Virus record (IMG/VR): IMGVR_UViG_3300017730_000020
Location: 1-43,672 of that record
Length of the DNA stretch: 43,672 nt
Source: a virus
Strand: one strand, 5' to 3'
Positions 22,219 to 34,400 of this stretch are shown here, in pieces (position 1 is the first letter of the stretch; each line of letters begins with the position of its first letter). A program made the translations under genes and the position numbers. The notes below the pieces were generated by a model. The model had not been told where the DNA came from. It was given only the letters and a program-made list of their open reading frames with translations, and made no database searches.

Positions 22219-22758
22219 ATGTCAAACCTTAAAGATTTAAAAGACCTTGATAAAAGTGCAAGGTTATTAATAAAACAATTTGATGGAACTATAGATAGTG
22301 ATGGTGACTTCGAATTAAGAAATACAAACAGAATAGATATAGCCCAAATAAAAGCAGAAAAATATCTAGATAAAAAAGAAATACCTTATAAAAATATAGG
22401 ATTTGATAGTAAAGAGGATAGAATACCTTCTACTATATGGTTTAAAATGCCAGATTTTCTTAGGTGTATGCCTGATATGTTTGTATATGTTAAAGATACC
22501 TTTCATTTTTTAGAAATAAAAGGATGTAGAGATTCAGTTAAGTTTAAAATAGATGATTTACATCAATATAATTTATGGAACGGTATAGCTCCTGTATTAA
22601 TATTTATATACTCCACTAAATATGATAAGAATTACTTATTGAATTTAGAGTTAATATGGGATAATTTACATAATGGTGAGTGGGGAAGATATAATGATAA
22701 CAATAAGTTATATATAGATATACCCTGTGACAAATTAAGTAATTACGAAAGAGAGTAA
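22219..22758 (+). CDS. PD-(D/E)XK-like nuclease (179 aa)
   Basis: The central region reads DFLRCMPDMFVYVKDTFHFLEIKGC: Pro-Asp followed 13 residues later by Glu-Ile-Lys is the PD-(D/E)XK metal-binding core. A helix with KIDDLHQYNLWNG and two later strands complete the expected fold. Such phage enzymes act as resolvases, recombination exonucleases or VRR-type nucleases, and this one follows a Sak4/SSB/Gp157 block. GGAGG precedes the start; the stop overlaps the next gene by one base. The exact substrate is unknown. Confidence 0.7.
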   Translation: MSNLKDLKDLDKSARLLIKQFDGTIDSDGDFELRNTNRIDIAQIKAEKYLDKKEIPYKNIGFDSKEDRIPSTIWFKMPDFLRCMPDMFVYVKDTFHFLEIKGCRDSVKFKIDDLHQYNLWNGIAPVLIFIYSTKYDKNYLLNLELIWDNLHNGEWGRYNDNNKLYIDIPCDKLSNYERE

Positions 22759-23192
22759 TGAATAAACAAGACTTTAAAAAAGTACTAGTACCTGTACATG
22801 GTACCCATTGGCAAAAGGCTTATAAAAAGCTATTGCGTAAGATAAGTGCATTAAAGTCTAGTTTAAAAAGAAGAGCAATAGAATCAGGCACTAAGTTTGA
22901 TATAGAGCTAATTGATATAAAAAAAATGTTTCTAGGTATTTATGGCAATAGTTGTAAATACTGCCCTAAAAAGCTTAATTATAGAAACATAGCTTGTGAC
23001 CATATAATACCATTAGTTAAAGGAGGAGATAGTTTAATTGAAAACCTGCAACTAATATGTAAAACATGCAACACAAGAAAAGGGCCACTTAATGAAGATG
23101 ATTTCAGCTTACTAGTTCATTTAGTAATGGAATTACCTGAAGAATTAAGTAGCTATGTAATGCGTAAACTAGCCAAAGGAGGCAGATATTAA
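22758..23192 (+). CDS. HNH endonuclease (144 aa)
   Basis: Zinc-binding HNH-type core in the second half: CKYCPKK, then IACDHIIPLVKGGDSLIEN and LQLICKTCNTRKG. The four Cys form two CxxC knuckles, with the Asp-His catalytic pair and Asn between them. The N-terminal half is basic and helical and may bind DNA. Unlike homing HNH genes it is translationally coupled within the operon, so it could be a packaging or recombination nuclease, or a homing enzyme long since domesticated. Confidence 0.85.
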   Translation: MNKQDFKKVLVPVHGTHWQKAYKKLLRKISALKSSLKRRAIESGTKFDIELIDIKKMFLGIYGNSCKYCPKKLNYRNIACDHIIPLVKGGDSLIENLQLICKTCNTRKGPLNEDDFSLLVHLVMELPEELSSYVMRKLAKGGRY

Positions 23193-23527
23193 TGAAAGTA
23201 AAAACACAAAACCCAATTAATCTTCAAACAAAACAAAGAGGATGGAATTATGATACAAGATACACAATGAAAAAAGTAAGCAATACAGAACTATTAAAGT
23301 TCTATTTAATTATGATATCTAACGGCCAATTAGAACTTGGTTCAGCTGGTTATAAAAGAATGTGTGAGATATTGCAAAAAGTAATTGTAGACGAAATAAA
23401 AGCCAAAAGAGTTAGTTATCTAAGAAACTCTCCTTCGAGAAAAGAAGCATCAAGGATTATTGCAACTGCAAATGCTTACATTAAAGAGTACGAATCATTT
23501 ATAAAAAAGATTGGTGCTCAAGCATGA
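23192..23527 (+). CDS. Hypothetical basic protein (111 aa)
   Basis: A helix-rich, Lys/Arg-rich protein with no recognised domain; the central helices (SNTELLKFYLIMISNGQLEL and VIVDEIKAKRVSYLRN) and an IIATANAYIKEYESF C-terminus suggest a small DNA-binding or structural factor. It overlaps the HNH gene by one base and the next gene by four, so its synthesis is coupled to both. Confidence 0.55.
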   Translation: MKVKTQNPINLQTKQRGWNYDTRYTMKKVSNTELLKFYLIMISNGQLELGSAGYKRMCEILQKVIVDEIKAKRVSYLRNSPSRKEASRIIATANAYIKEYESFIKKIGAQA

Positions 23528-23736
23528 GCCAACCAAATGCTACAATTAAACTTAATCTTAGTGAGCTTAATGTACTTCTTAAATCTTTAAAAAACACAGG
23601 AATGGATAAAAGTGATTTATTCTTGTTTATTGATAATACTATAAATAAGTTAGAAGATATGAAGCAAGAGCAATTAGATAAAGATATACACGAAGTAACT
23701 AACGGTTTTTGTCAACCGGGAGTTAATTGTGAGTAA
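23524..23736 (+). CDS. Small acidic helical protein (70 aa)
   Basis: Starts in an ATGA overlap with the previous gene. Helical, with LNLSELNVLLKSLKNTGMDK and a Lys/Glu/Asp helix, and a short Cys-containing tail (GFCQPGVNCE). No family recognised. It overlaps the next gene's GTG start by eight bases. Confidence 0.5.
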   Translation: MSQPNATIKLNLSELNVLLKSLKNTGMDKSDLFLFIDNTINKLEDMKQEQLDKDIHEVTNGFCQPGVNCE

Positions 23737-23923
23737 AAAAAACTTAGCCTTACTGCATTGTGCCAATTATAATAGAGGTAAATGCAGTGGGGTTTTGTTT
23801 GTTAAAAGTGAAAGTGGCAATCAAATAGGTCAAATGATTAACTCTGACTATGAAAACAAAGAATGTTTCGTAGATAAGGGTTGTGAATATTACGATAAAT
23901 GCGTAAGACCTATTATCGTTTAA
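23729..23923 (+). CDS. Small Cys-rich protein, last early gene (64 aa)
   Basis: GTG start inside the previous gene's end. Six Cys are spread along the chain (HCANYNRGKCSG, ECFVDKGCEYYDKCV), suggesting one or two zinc sites. It is the last gene before the double terminator. Function unknown. Confidence 0.55.
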   Translation: MSKKNLALLHCANYNRGKCSGVLFVKSESGNQIGQMINSDYENKECFVDKGCEYYDKCVRPIIV

Positions 23924-23937
23924 CTCCGTAGTCACTT

Positions 23938-23967
23938 AAGGGGGGATTATAGCTCTCTATCCCCCTT
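23938..23967 (+). terminator. Terminator of the early operon (also readable in reverse)
   Basis: AAGGGGGGAT at 23938-23947 pairs with ATCCCCCTT (23959-23967) around a short loop, with TTTCACTTTT after it on the plus strand. Two convergent operons end here, so it can act on both strands. Confidence 0.75.
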
Positions 23968-23977
23968 TCACTTTTAA

Positions 23978-24008
23978 AAAAATCTCATAGTACAGCCATC
24001 AGATTTTT
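23978..24008 (-). terminator. Terminator of the late operon
   Basis: AAAAATCT (23978-23985) pairs with AGATTTTT (24001-24008). In the minus-strand reading it follows the stop codon of the last late gene and is followed by T residues. Confidence 0.6.
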
Positions 24009-24023
24009 AAAAAAAGTTTTTAT

Positions 24024-25457
24024 TTATTCATTGTCGTTTAAATAACTATAACTAAGTAAACCTGAACCTGCTAATCCTGCCATACCTGCTCCTGCTTGTA
24101 CTCTGTTTCTCATAAAGTAATTATTATATTGTGCAAAACCTTTTTGATTTTTAGCATTATTAACTAAATTGTTATGTTCTTTATATAACTTGTTAATATT
24201 TACTCTATCTGTTTTAGCTAAAGGACTATAATTAGATAGTATTTTTACTTGCTCTGCTTTTGTAGGGTCTAATTGCTTAGGTGTTGGTACAGCAAAACCA
24301 CTATCTTTAATAGCTTTTCTTTGTGCTTTTCTAGCCATGATTTCTGCATATGCATCTGTATTATCAGAACCTTGCAAAGATTCTTTTAATAAATCATCTG
24401 CTTCATCGTATAGCTCTTGTATATTTTTTTTAGCTTTAGGTATACTTATTTCTCTAGCTTTAGTTATATTAAGTGTACTTCTACCTTTTGTTTCTGCAGA
24501 CAAACCAAATAAATCAGGCCTGTCACTTGCTAACATTTTTATTTTAGTTGGGTCTTTTTTAGGATTAAACTTAATTAACCCTTTATAACCGCCCCAATCA
24601 TAATTAGGCTTACCCTTAGGAGACATAGATATATAAATATCATCACCAATTTTTGATGTATTAAAATCACTAAATATAGCTTTTACAGCTTTATAATCCC
24701 TATCTTGAGGTATTTTTATATTATCTAATCTTTGCAATCCATTATATACTCTTCTATCAAATTGTATCATTCTTAATACATCACTATGTGGTACATTTTT
24801 ATATACTGCAAATTGATTATATAAAGTAGGAGTTTTTTGAAATCCTATACCAAGCATTTTTAAATCTTGTCCATCAAAATCATCAAGTACATTATACTTA
24901 TTCTTCATATCTACTAATACGCCTTTAGCAGTTCCACCTTCTCTATTAATAAATCTATTTATTCCTCTGTATGGTGTTTTACCTGTATACATATATGTAT
25001 TTCTATAATCATTAGTAAGTTTAGCAAATACTTTTTTATCAGCATTTTTTATTAAACTTCTGGCTTTATTATAACTTATTTCATCTCTTTTAAACATATC
25101 TATAGCTTCTTTTTTTACGACTTTAGACTGGTCGTATATATCCTTACTAACTTTAGATATTCCTGTTTTTCTATATGCAAATGATTGCGATGGACTTAAT
25201 GATTGTTGAGCCATTCTTGCAGTGCCTTTAATGCCCTCTTTACTTGCTAAAAATGCCTTACCAACACCACCTACTCCTTTACCATAAAAACCCTGAAGAA
25301 AGTTATTCATACTTGATACAAACAAATTTCTAGCTCTTCCCCCACCAAATAAAACAGCTCTACTAGCTAATCTTACACTGGGTACAGCTATGCTTGCAAC
25401 TGTTGCTAATTGTAAAAGATTATTAGCAAATTCATTATTATCTTTTTGTTCAGCCAT
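24024..25457 (-). CDS. Internal virion or ejection protein (477 aa)
   Basis: A basic protein with hydrophobic or Gly/Ala-rich stretches at both ends (NNLLQLATVASIAVPSVRLA near 14, GAGMAGLAGSGLLSYSYL at the end) and a helical, Lys/Asn-rich centre. It lies directly after the giant virion protein, whose stop overlaps its start. Ends rich in small hydrophobic residues suggest membrane contact during genome delivery, as in phage ejection proteins, but no known family was recognised. Confidence 0.55.
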   Translation of the reverse strand: MAEQKDNNEFANNLLQLATVASIAVPSVRLASRAVLFGGGRARNLFVSSMNNFLQGFYGKGVGGVGKAFLASKEGIKGTARMAQQSLSPSQSFAYRKTGISKVSKDIYDQSKVVKKEAIDMFKRDEISYNKARSLIKNADKKVFAKLTNDYRNTYMYTGKTPYRGINRFINREGGTAKGVLVDMKNKYNVLDDFDGQDLKMLGIGFQKTPTLYNQFAVYKNVPHSDVLRMIQFDRRVYNGLQRLDNIKIPQDRDYKAVKAIFSDFNTSKIGDDIYISMSPKGKPNYDWGGYKGLIKFNPKKDPTKIKMLASDRPDLFGLSAETKGRSTLNITKAREISIPKAKKNIQELYDEADDLLKESLQGSDNTDAYAEIMARKAQRKAIKDSGFAVPTPKQLDPTKAEQVKILSNYSPLAKTDRVNINKLYKEHNNLVNNAKNQKGFAQYNNYFMRNRVQAGAGMAGLAGSGLLSYSYLNDNE

Positions 25458-28400
25458 TACATTATTCCAGCAAATAAATCAGATGCTTTAGTTCCGGGAG
25501 GAGACCAAGATTCTTCACCTTTTTCTTCTTTCTCCTTTTCTTTTACACTTAATCTTTTTGCACTTACTACTGGTATACCTGTTAATTTATCTATACCATA
25601 GTAAGGATTATCTGTTAAACCACCCGGGCCAACAAGGTCTCTTGCTAATCTTCCAAATGGAAACATTGTCCAAGCGTAATAATTACCCATCTTTTCCCAA
25701 TCATCGTTAATAAAACCATTAAGTATAGGCCCTGATAACCTAAATGATGGAGGCGTAATAAGTTGTAAAGGAGCAAGGGCAGTTGGATAAGAACCAAAAA
25801 AAGCTCTGTCTCTTTCTTTTTCATTTCCAAATACCCAGTCAGATAAATCTTGAAACCAAGCATAGGGTTGTGGCATTTGTGAACCAAATAATGAATACAT
25901 AAACATTGAACCAAGTGCTAAAGACACCATGTCAGCCATCATAAGCCTTTTAAAACGCTCATATTGTTGACTATTTGGGTCTACACCATATATACTAGCT
26001 TCCTTTAAAATCTTATTTCTAAACCTTACACTATTCCAAGCCCATAATTGAAACCTAGTCATTACCTTACCCATAGCAGTACCTGCAAATAAAGGTCTAA
26101 ATGGAACGCTATATAAAAATTGAGTAGCTTTAACCCCTCTTTTACCAAGTTCTATTAAAAAAGGATGGTCTCTTTCTAGTATTCTACCGCCAAGTTTATT
26201 TTTTGCTTGTATATAGTGAGCTATAAATGAATCTCTACGCAATGCTCTTTCTGGCATTGACATAAATTTGCCAGCTACATCCATCATTCCTTGACTTATT
26301 CCATGTTTTTTGCCCAAGTCTCTAAACTTTACATCGGGTAAATCAGGGTCTTTTTTAACAGCTTGTTTAAAATCTTTTAAGAAGGAATTAAATTTAGCCC
26401 CAGTTAACCTTGGGTTGGCACCTACTTCACGAATTATAAATTCTTCAATGATGCCTAGCTCTCTAACCCAAGTATTAACATCGTTCCAAGTTTTAAATTT
26501 GCTATCAATATTCCTTCTTAAAAAATCTAAATCTTTAGCTTTCCTAAAGTTATTCCACCCTGCATTAACAACAGTCATTTGCGTACCACCTAAATAGTTA
26601 CCAACACTTGACTTAGGGTGAGCAAGTAATGTAGCTAATGAATACTTAGCTTCTGCATTACCTATATTTATTACAGTTTGTGCATCTATACGACCTAAGT
26701 CTTTTAACTCAGGTGGTAAATCTTTACCTACTAAATTTAACTTTTTAGCTATTTTATCAAACCTTTGTGCTACCATGTTATCAGCAAAAGCACTATAAAG
26801 TGTGCCTTTAATATTCATATTTTTGTTTTCATAAAGCTGTGTAGGTATAATACTAGGAAATCCTAAAGCTTGTTGACTATAAAGTTTAAAGAAATTCATC
26901 CAATTACTTTTTAATTCTGCAGGCATATCTCTATGTTTATCAGCAAACTTAACGATAGTTTCTCTAGCCATAAGCTGACCTACTTGTCTATATAACATCC
27001 TGTTAATACTATTGCTATATTCAAGATAAGCTTCTGGACTTAAATTCCAACCATCAATATGATTTTCTCTTGAAAATTGACTACCTATTTTACCTGTATT
27101 TTCAAACCAAGTTATCTGTTCTTTTAAATCTTTTTTACCTTGATATTTAACAATAGCATCTGTTACAGTTTCCCAAGCTTCATTTTGTACATCCATTTCT
27201 ACAAAATCACCACTAAGCTGTTTAGTTTGCATATAAACTTTAGCAATTTTTTCTTTCTTTTCAGCTTCGGGTAAGTTGCTTTCCCAAATCATTTTAATCT
27301 TTTTTCGTAAATCACCCGTAACAATGCCTCTTTCAAACATTTTAGACACATGTGGAAAATAACCAAATAATGCTTTTTTATCTTTTACATACCCTTCAAA
27401 GCCTAGTTTGCCTGTTTTTTGTAGTGGCATTCTTGTTAATGCAGAACTGGCTCCATTTCTTAAAGTTTTCCTTATTGGATTCCTGTCTCCAGCTTGTCTT
27501 TCTGCATTTCTTAACTGTTGTATCTGAAAACTTAATATAATTTTACGCATACCATCTATGCCAATTTTATCTTCAGGCATAGCTTTACCATGTTTCATAT
27601 GGTCTAAAAAGAAATCAATTACTTTTTTTCTGTTAAAAAGAGGTATCTCTGTTTTATATCTATTCCCACTAGCATCAACGCCTTCTATATATTCTACATT
27701 ACCTCTACCATCTTTATTAGCAAAACTATTTACAAAGTCTACATCTCCTGTTAGTTTAACCCAGTTTTCTTGATTTTTAACTGCTACTAAATCTTGTATT
27801 TCTCTAACAACTTCAAATGCAGGTTTTCTTTCACCCCCTACCATAGTTAGTAATTTTTCTCTATTTTTATCCCATTCTACTTTTTCAGTCCATTCTTTTA
27901 ATCTGTTTTCATATGTTTGTGCATAACTTTCTGATATAGCATCTCCATCTTTAGCTTTTTGCCTTAATCTTGGGATTTCAAACTTTGCTTCTGCATCAGC
28001 CATAGCATACCACCACAAGTTTTCACCTAACTCAGTATTCATATATTTTTCAGTAGCTTCACCCCATTTGCGCTCTTCTCTTTGGCCTTGCATAGTACCA
28101 AGTTCTTGAGATAGGTATATATGATTTTGTATTTCACCCATCCACCCTTGAGCTGATTTAGATTTACCCGTAACCCAGTTACCATACTTATCTTTAAATA
28201 TAGTTTCTGAATCGTTCCATTCTATTTCATGCCTCATTATGTCTCTTTCAATAGCTTCAGGAAACATATGATAAAATCTTTTAGCTAATTTAGGAAATTT
28301 TCCTTCTACTTTTGCAAAAGTTCTTTGAAACCAAGTACCATCTCTATGGCTTTTAAATATATTATTTACAATTTTCCAATCAGTAGCGTTCATTGTATTA

Positions 28401-31400
28401 ATATCTTTATTAATCATATCTCTTACAATGTAATTTAAATTTTCTGCAGTTTTAGGGCCGTAATAATCTATATGGTCTCTTAAATCATTATAGACCTTTA
28501 CCATTGTTTTATTTAATTTACCTTCTTTAAGGCCTTTAAATGGAGCGTATTCATCTAAATATTTATTAGTTTTTGGACTGTAATCCCTAGAATTAATAGC
28601 TAAACCCTGTGTTCTTTTACCGTTTTTATCAAACAAAGGTTGTTTTTGAGATTCTGCTTCAAAATTATCTACTATTTTATCAGCTGATTCTATAGGTAAC
28701 TTATCAGGTTTCATTTTATTAAATGCTTCGTCCATGATATCGAGCTGTCTGCGTATTATGTAATCACTTACTTCTTTAGATGCAAACCCAACCTTACTAA
28801 ACTTAGTATTGTTTAGCATCTTTTTTCTAGCTTCTAAATATCTTAATGCTTGATTCTTTGACCTACCCGCAGGCATTTTATTTATACCTGTTTCTAATTT
28901 TTTAACAAAAGCAGGGTCTCCTTTTTGCCAGCTACTAATAAGTAAAGCATCATAAAGGTCTTGCCAAGCTTGTGGCTTTCCTTGTTTATCTATAGCAATC
29001 ATGCTATCTACCTGTCTTTGGTCAAGCTCTGCAGATGTTTTTTCACCAGCACTGGTTCTTTCTATCTCTAAAAGCCTGTTTTTTTCTGCATCAGATAAAT
29101 CCATTCTTTCAAGTTCATCTACGGCTTGCCTTTCTTTATCTAATCTACTTTTTATATTAGCTTTTTCTTCAGCAAGTCTAGCTATATTACTAAATTCCTC
29201 TTTACTTATTGCATCTTTACGCCATACTTCATTTATAAGTTTTATACTACTAGCGTCACCCATATCTTCAGATACATACTCAGATGCTTGACGAACTAAG
29301 TTATCAATAACACTAGCTTTGTCACTTCTGCTTCTTAACATCTCAGGTAGCATTTTATTAATATCAGATTGAGTAAGATTTTGATTTAAATCAAGTCTTT
29401 TATTATAGTCTTTTTGTAATGATAAAAAATCATTTACATAGTCTCTTCTTTTATCTCTAGTAGTAGGAAAAAACAAATCATTATGAGGATTGCTATTATA
29501 CAAACTTCTAATTTTTGATAAAAATAAGTCAGGATTACTCGTTATTAATCTATTGTACTCAGCATCATTATCTATAATTCTAGACCTAGCTTCATAATCC
29601 CATAGCTTATTACCTCTTACTATTTGTATAGGTCTTTGCATACCAACTACTAAACTTTGCCTTCCAAGTACATCTTTAATCTCTGTATACTCAGGTGTTT
29701 TTAAAGTTTCGTTTAAATCTCTATACCAAGTATCTAGCTTACCCTGTTCTACTCTATGTAAAAATGAGTCAGTCCAATCAATAGGTGTAACTAACTTGGC
29801 AACTTTACCATAAAAAGTAACATCTGTTCTTTTATTTTTACCAACAGGTGGAAGATTTTCACTTTGAACCATCCTATCTTTAAATTCAGGATATGTATAC
29901 ATTCTATGTGTTCTTAAATTCCTACCAAACCCTGCGCTATTTATACCACTCATAATACTTAGTACCATTTTACGCTTTTGATTTGCCTGTACATCTTCGT
30001 TTTTAAATTTCCAATAACCCTTACCTTCTTTTTTAGGGTAAAACATAGTTACATCAAATAAACTCTCATAAACCCTATCAAAGAAAACTTCCATATTCTT
30101 TAAACCTGCTTCATCCATAGGGTCAGATGCTAAAGCAACACTAGCTCTAGCTCTTTTTCTAAACTCTGCTAAATCTTTTTGACTTGTTTTAGGAGTTATA
30201 ATTCCAAAATTACCCCTGCCTAAATCTATTTTAAGTTCTTTTAAATTATTAGCTTCTAAGTGACTACGAATATGGTTATAAGTAGCAAGTACTGTTGCTC
30301 TATTTACAACAGCAGGGCCTAACATCGCTCTTCCTTCATAAGCGCCTTTACTAGCCTGCATTCTCATAAGAGGACTATATCTTAAAGTAGGGCTTTTAAT
30401 TCTTTTTAATGTTTCCGGATTACTCTCAGCAAACATTTTTCTCATATCATCGGGTTTATTAAAACTTACTATAGGATTCCCATCTTTATCTTTAGTGTAA
30501 AATTCTTCTTTTTGTTTACCGTAAGCATCTCTCCAGTCTTTTCTAAAACCACTTTTTTCTCCACCAAAAAATATAGTAGCTTTATCACCGTCTAAATCAG
30601 CCCCTCCCAAAGCTTCCATTGTTCTTGGATGTAGTATACTACCATAGCCTTTTCTACTTGTAAAACCAGCAAATGCAAGCTTATGAGCACCGCTTAAAGA
30701 ATCCATAGGAACTCGTACACCTACTCCTTCAAATATATTCTCATACATTTCTTTAGTGTTTTTATCCATTGTAGACTTTCTATCTACATACTCATTCCAT
30801 AATTCGCCAAGTTTTCTTTGTTGACCATTATCCATATAGATTTTAGTCTCTCTATGTCCTTCATCTAAGAAAAATATACTATCATTCTTTTCAAGTAATG
30901 TTAAATCACCATACTTGTTTTTAAGAGTCCTTACATAGGGGTCATACCCAGTCATCCTAGTAGCTACGCTATTCTTAATTCTTGGTTTAACTATTTGCGC
31001 CATAATATAATTACGCATAGCTGATTGCCTATATTGATTTCCAACCTTATGTAATAAAGGAATAAGTGAATTAGGTTTTAACTGAGTCATTCTTTCAAAT
31101 GTACTAGTCCATTCCATAGCATCAAGCTTCATTAAATTAGCATCACGACTACTTATTTCACCCTCTTCCATTAATTCAGATGTTACTTCTTCATTAATTT
31201 TAAGTATCTTTTTATAGGCTTTTATAGCAAATGATTCATTTTTAGTATTAGACATTAAACTTAATAGTTTCTGCACACCAACATCTTCTATATTAGCTAT
31301 TATTCTGTCTTCTAACTTTTCATTCATTGGTTCAGCAAGTAATTTATCCGCTTCTTTATTCCAAAGTTCTTCACCTTTAAAAGAGCGTTCAGATACTTCA

Positions 31401-34400
31401 TTAAAGATATTATCAATTACTTTTTGTTCTATCTTTTTAAATCCAAATGGAGTAAGATTACTCTGCATTTGCTTTGGTAGTCTTTGTGGCTTAGTATACT
31501 TTTCACTTGTTATTTCTGACGGAACAGTTCTAATGTCTTGTATGGGTAAATCGTGCAATACAGGTTTTGTTATAAAACTACCATCAGTTTCTTTAAATCT
31601 TACCCTACCATTATTCCAATCCCATTCTTGATAGTCTTTTCTTCCCCCGTATTGTTTAGCGGCCGATTCAGGTACAATCATATGAATACCTTCCTTGCGC
31701 ATAGCATCTGCTAATTCTGCGTGAGCACCTTTGAACTGATACTTACCCAACATAGCTCCATACTCAGGGTTTTTTGACACAATAAAAGACTTGTTAACAT
31801 TACCACTAGTTGGTAGTCCCATTTCTATGTTATGAGCCTCTACTATTTCAGGAAGTACTACTATCTCACCGTCTACTGTATGGACATAATCACTAGCTTT
31901 ACTATTAAGATTGGTTTCTTTTGATGGGTCTTTTATTATTACTGCTTTGTATCCAGTATCTTCAATATCAAGCCCATGTCTAAACTTTAATTCTTTTTTA
32001 ATATAATTAGGGTCAGATGGTAACCCATTAGTAAACCATATTTGACTTCTTTTATTAAAAGCTTTAGCGTCTTTTATCATATTAGGCGCATTAAGTTTAT
32101 TAAAACTATTAACGCTTAAATCAAGTCCATTCATTCCAAGGTCATATAAAAGATTGTTTAAGTATGTAGTTTCAAAAATTTCTTTAGCTTCAGCTTCTTT
32201 CATTATGCCTTTTGTAAATTTTACATACCTATCTTTTTCTAATCTGTATTCTTTACTAGACTCTGGGTCTAATTTTTTTAAACTAGATAAAAATTCTTTA
32301 ACAATATCTTTTCTACCATAAATAACTTCTTTACCGTCTTTAAGTTTTAATTTCATGCTAGATTTTAACTTAGGGCTAGCTTTTACAAAATATAACCTTT
32401 CTGCGTCACCTCTACCACCAAGATAGTAATAACTTCTTTCATTCATTTGTTTAATACTACGAGTTATCATATCATTGTATCGTTTTTCTGTAGTATTTTG
32501 AATAAATCTTTTTTTAGTAGCTTCTATATCCTTTTTCTTACCTGTCCCAAATATTCCCTCACCTTCCATAATTACTGCATCATATTCAACTTCTTGCTTA
32601 AGGTCTCGTTTCATTTGAGAAAAGCTTCTTTCTGAAAAATACTTACCATTATTTGGAACATTAGTTACAAAATGGTCAACTGCTACATAAACAGGTTCTT
32701 TTCTTACATCTGGTTCAATGCCTTTATTTTCTTCAGCAAATGCTCTAATGTATTCATCTTCTATTATTTTAGTAGGCTCTCTTAATTCTTTACTATTACC
32801 TGCTAAATTTATAGCTCGAGCTTCTAACTCGGGGTTTATTAATTGAACTTGAGAACTAGGTCTTTGACCTTCTTGTTTTACTGTGTTAATATCTACAGCA
32901 ATAGAACCAACTGCTACTGGTTTAGTGTGTTTTCTAGCTTGACCCCATTTAACCCAAAATTGATATTCTGGAGTATCAGGAACAATACCTCTTTTATATA
33001 CAGTATTTAACCAATTTATCATTTCGCCTGCAGGATTAGGTCTTTCTGGGAGTGCTAATTGCTCCTGCACTGTATCGTTCCATTTTCTATTAACAGTTCT
33101 CCATATATTTTCCATTTCAGCTTTAGGGTCTGATAAACCTTTATACTGCTCTTCTAAATAGTTTTTAACATAATACTTAGTCTTTGTGAACAAAGCTTCA
33201 TATGGAGTGCTTATATCTGCTAATTCAGGGCTAGTTTCTCCGTCATTGCCTCTATCTCTACTAACTGTAAGTTCTTCTTCAGGTTTTTTAATTCTTTCTA
33301 CAGGTTCTCCTTCATATATCTCTTTAGCCATTCCCTCAGCTTCTTTAATTGCTTTTGACTTATTCATCAAGTCTCTAGCTACTATATATGATAAACCGCC
33401 TCCTTGAGATATTTCAGTCTCTACCATGTCTTTTACAACTTTACGACTTGCTCTATCTAAATCTTGCCAACCATCTACTATTTCAGGGACTTCAGTACCA
33501 ATAGTGCCAGTTTCAGCATCTTTGTACTCAGTTTTCATTTTCTTTATATGGTCAAGTGCTCTTCTATTCTTAACACTCATTTCATTGCTACCAAAAAAAG
33601 CACCTAATAAATAGTCGTATATTTGCTCTTCTGTAGTAGCTCCACGCTGTGTAGCAGGTAATCCTTGCATTAACGCACCAGCTATGCCACGCAGTGCTTT
33701 CTCATTTACTTGTTCTTTAGTTAATTCTTTTAAAGGAGTTCCGGGGATAACAGGCTTAGCTCCGGGTACTTTTACTAAATTACCAATAGCTCTAAATCCT
33801 GCACCAAATATTGCACCACCAAACATAGAGTCAGCTACTGCACCTATTCCTTCTTGCCAAGAGCTTACACCGCTAGCAATACCTAAATTAACTGCACCTT
33901 CTACAGCGTCTCCAGTTGGTGTGGATAAAAACTTTGTAACGGAATTAACCGCATCAGCCTTAGCATCTGTGCCACGCTTACCAAACTGCTTTGCTATATT
34001 TGTTATACCCTTAGTACTAGCACCTGCAACAAGCAAAGGAACAGATTTGCCTTTAGCTTGCATCATTAAGTTACCAATAGTTTTAGCCCCTGCTAACTTA
34101 ACTATACTGCCACCGGGTATATATCCCACAAAACCTGCAAGGTGACCTAAGCTTCTAGCTATTCTTTCCCATGATGTATTTGGTTGTCCTTCAGTTTTAC
34201 CGTGGTCAATATCAAGTGTAGTAAAACCATGTATAAATCCTTTACCAGCTTGCGATAACAAACTACCAAAAGAAGTCTCTGCTAATTGTATATCAGGAGA
34301 TTGTATTTTATAGTGATTTGCGTGGTCTCTGAGTAAGTTTGACTGGTCGTAGTCAAATTTATCAGGTTGTTGTTTATACTGCTCTAGAAGTTGATTAGTA

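Noticed and set aside
33684-34145. A long plus-strand frame inside the giant virion gene (153 aa)
   Set aside because: It is the antisense shadow of the giant gene: low-complexity Ala/Pro/Thr composition and no ribosome site.
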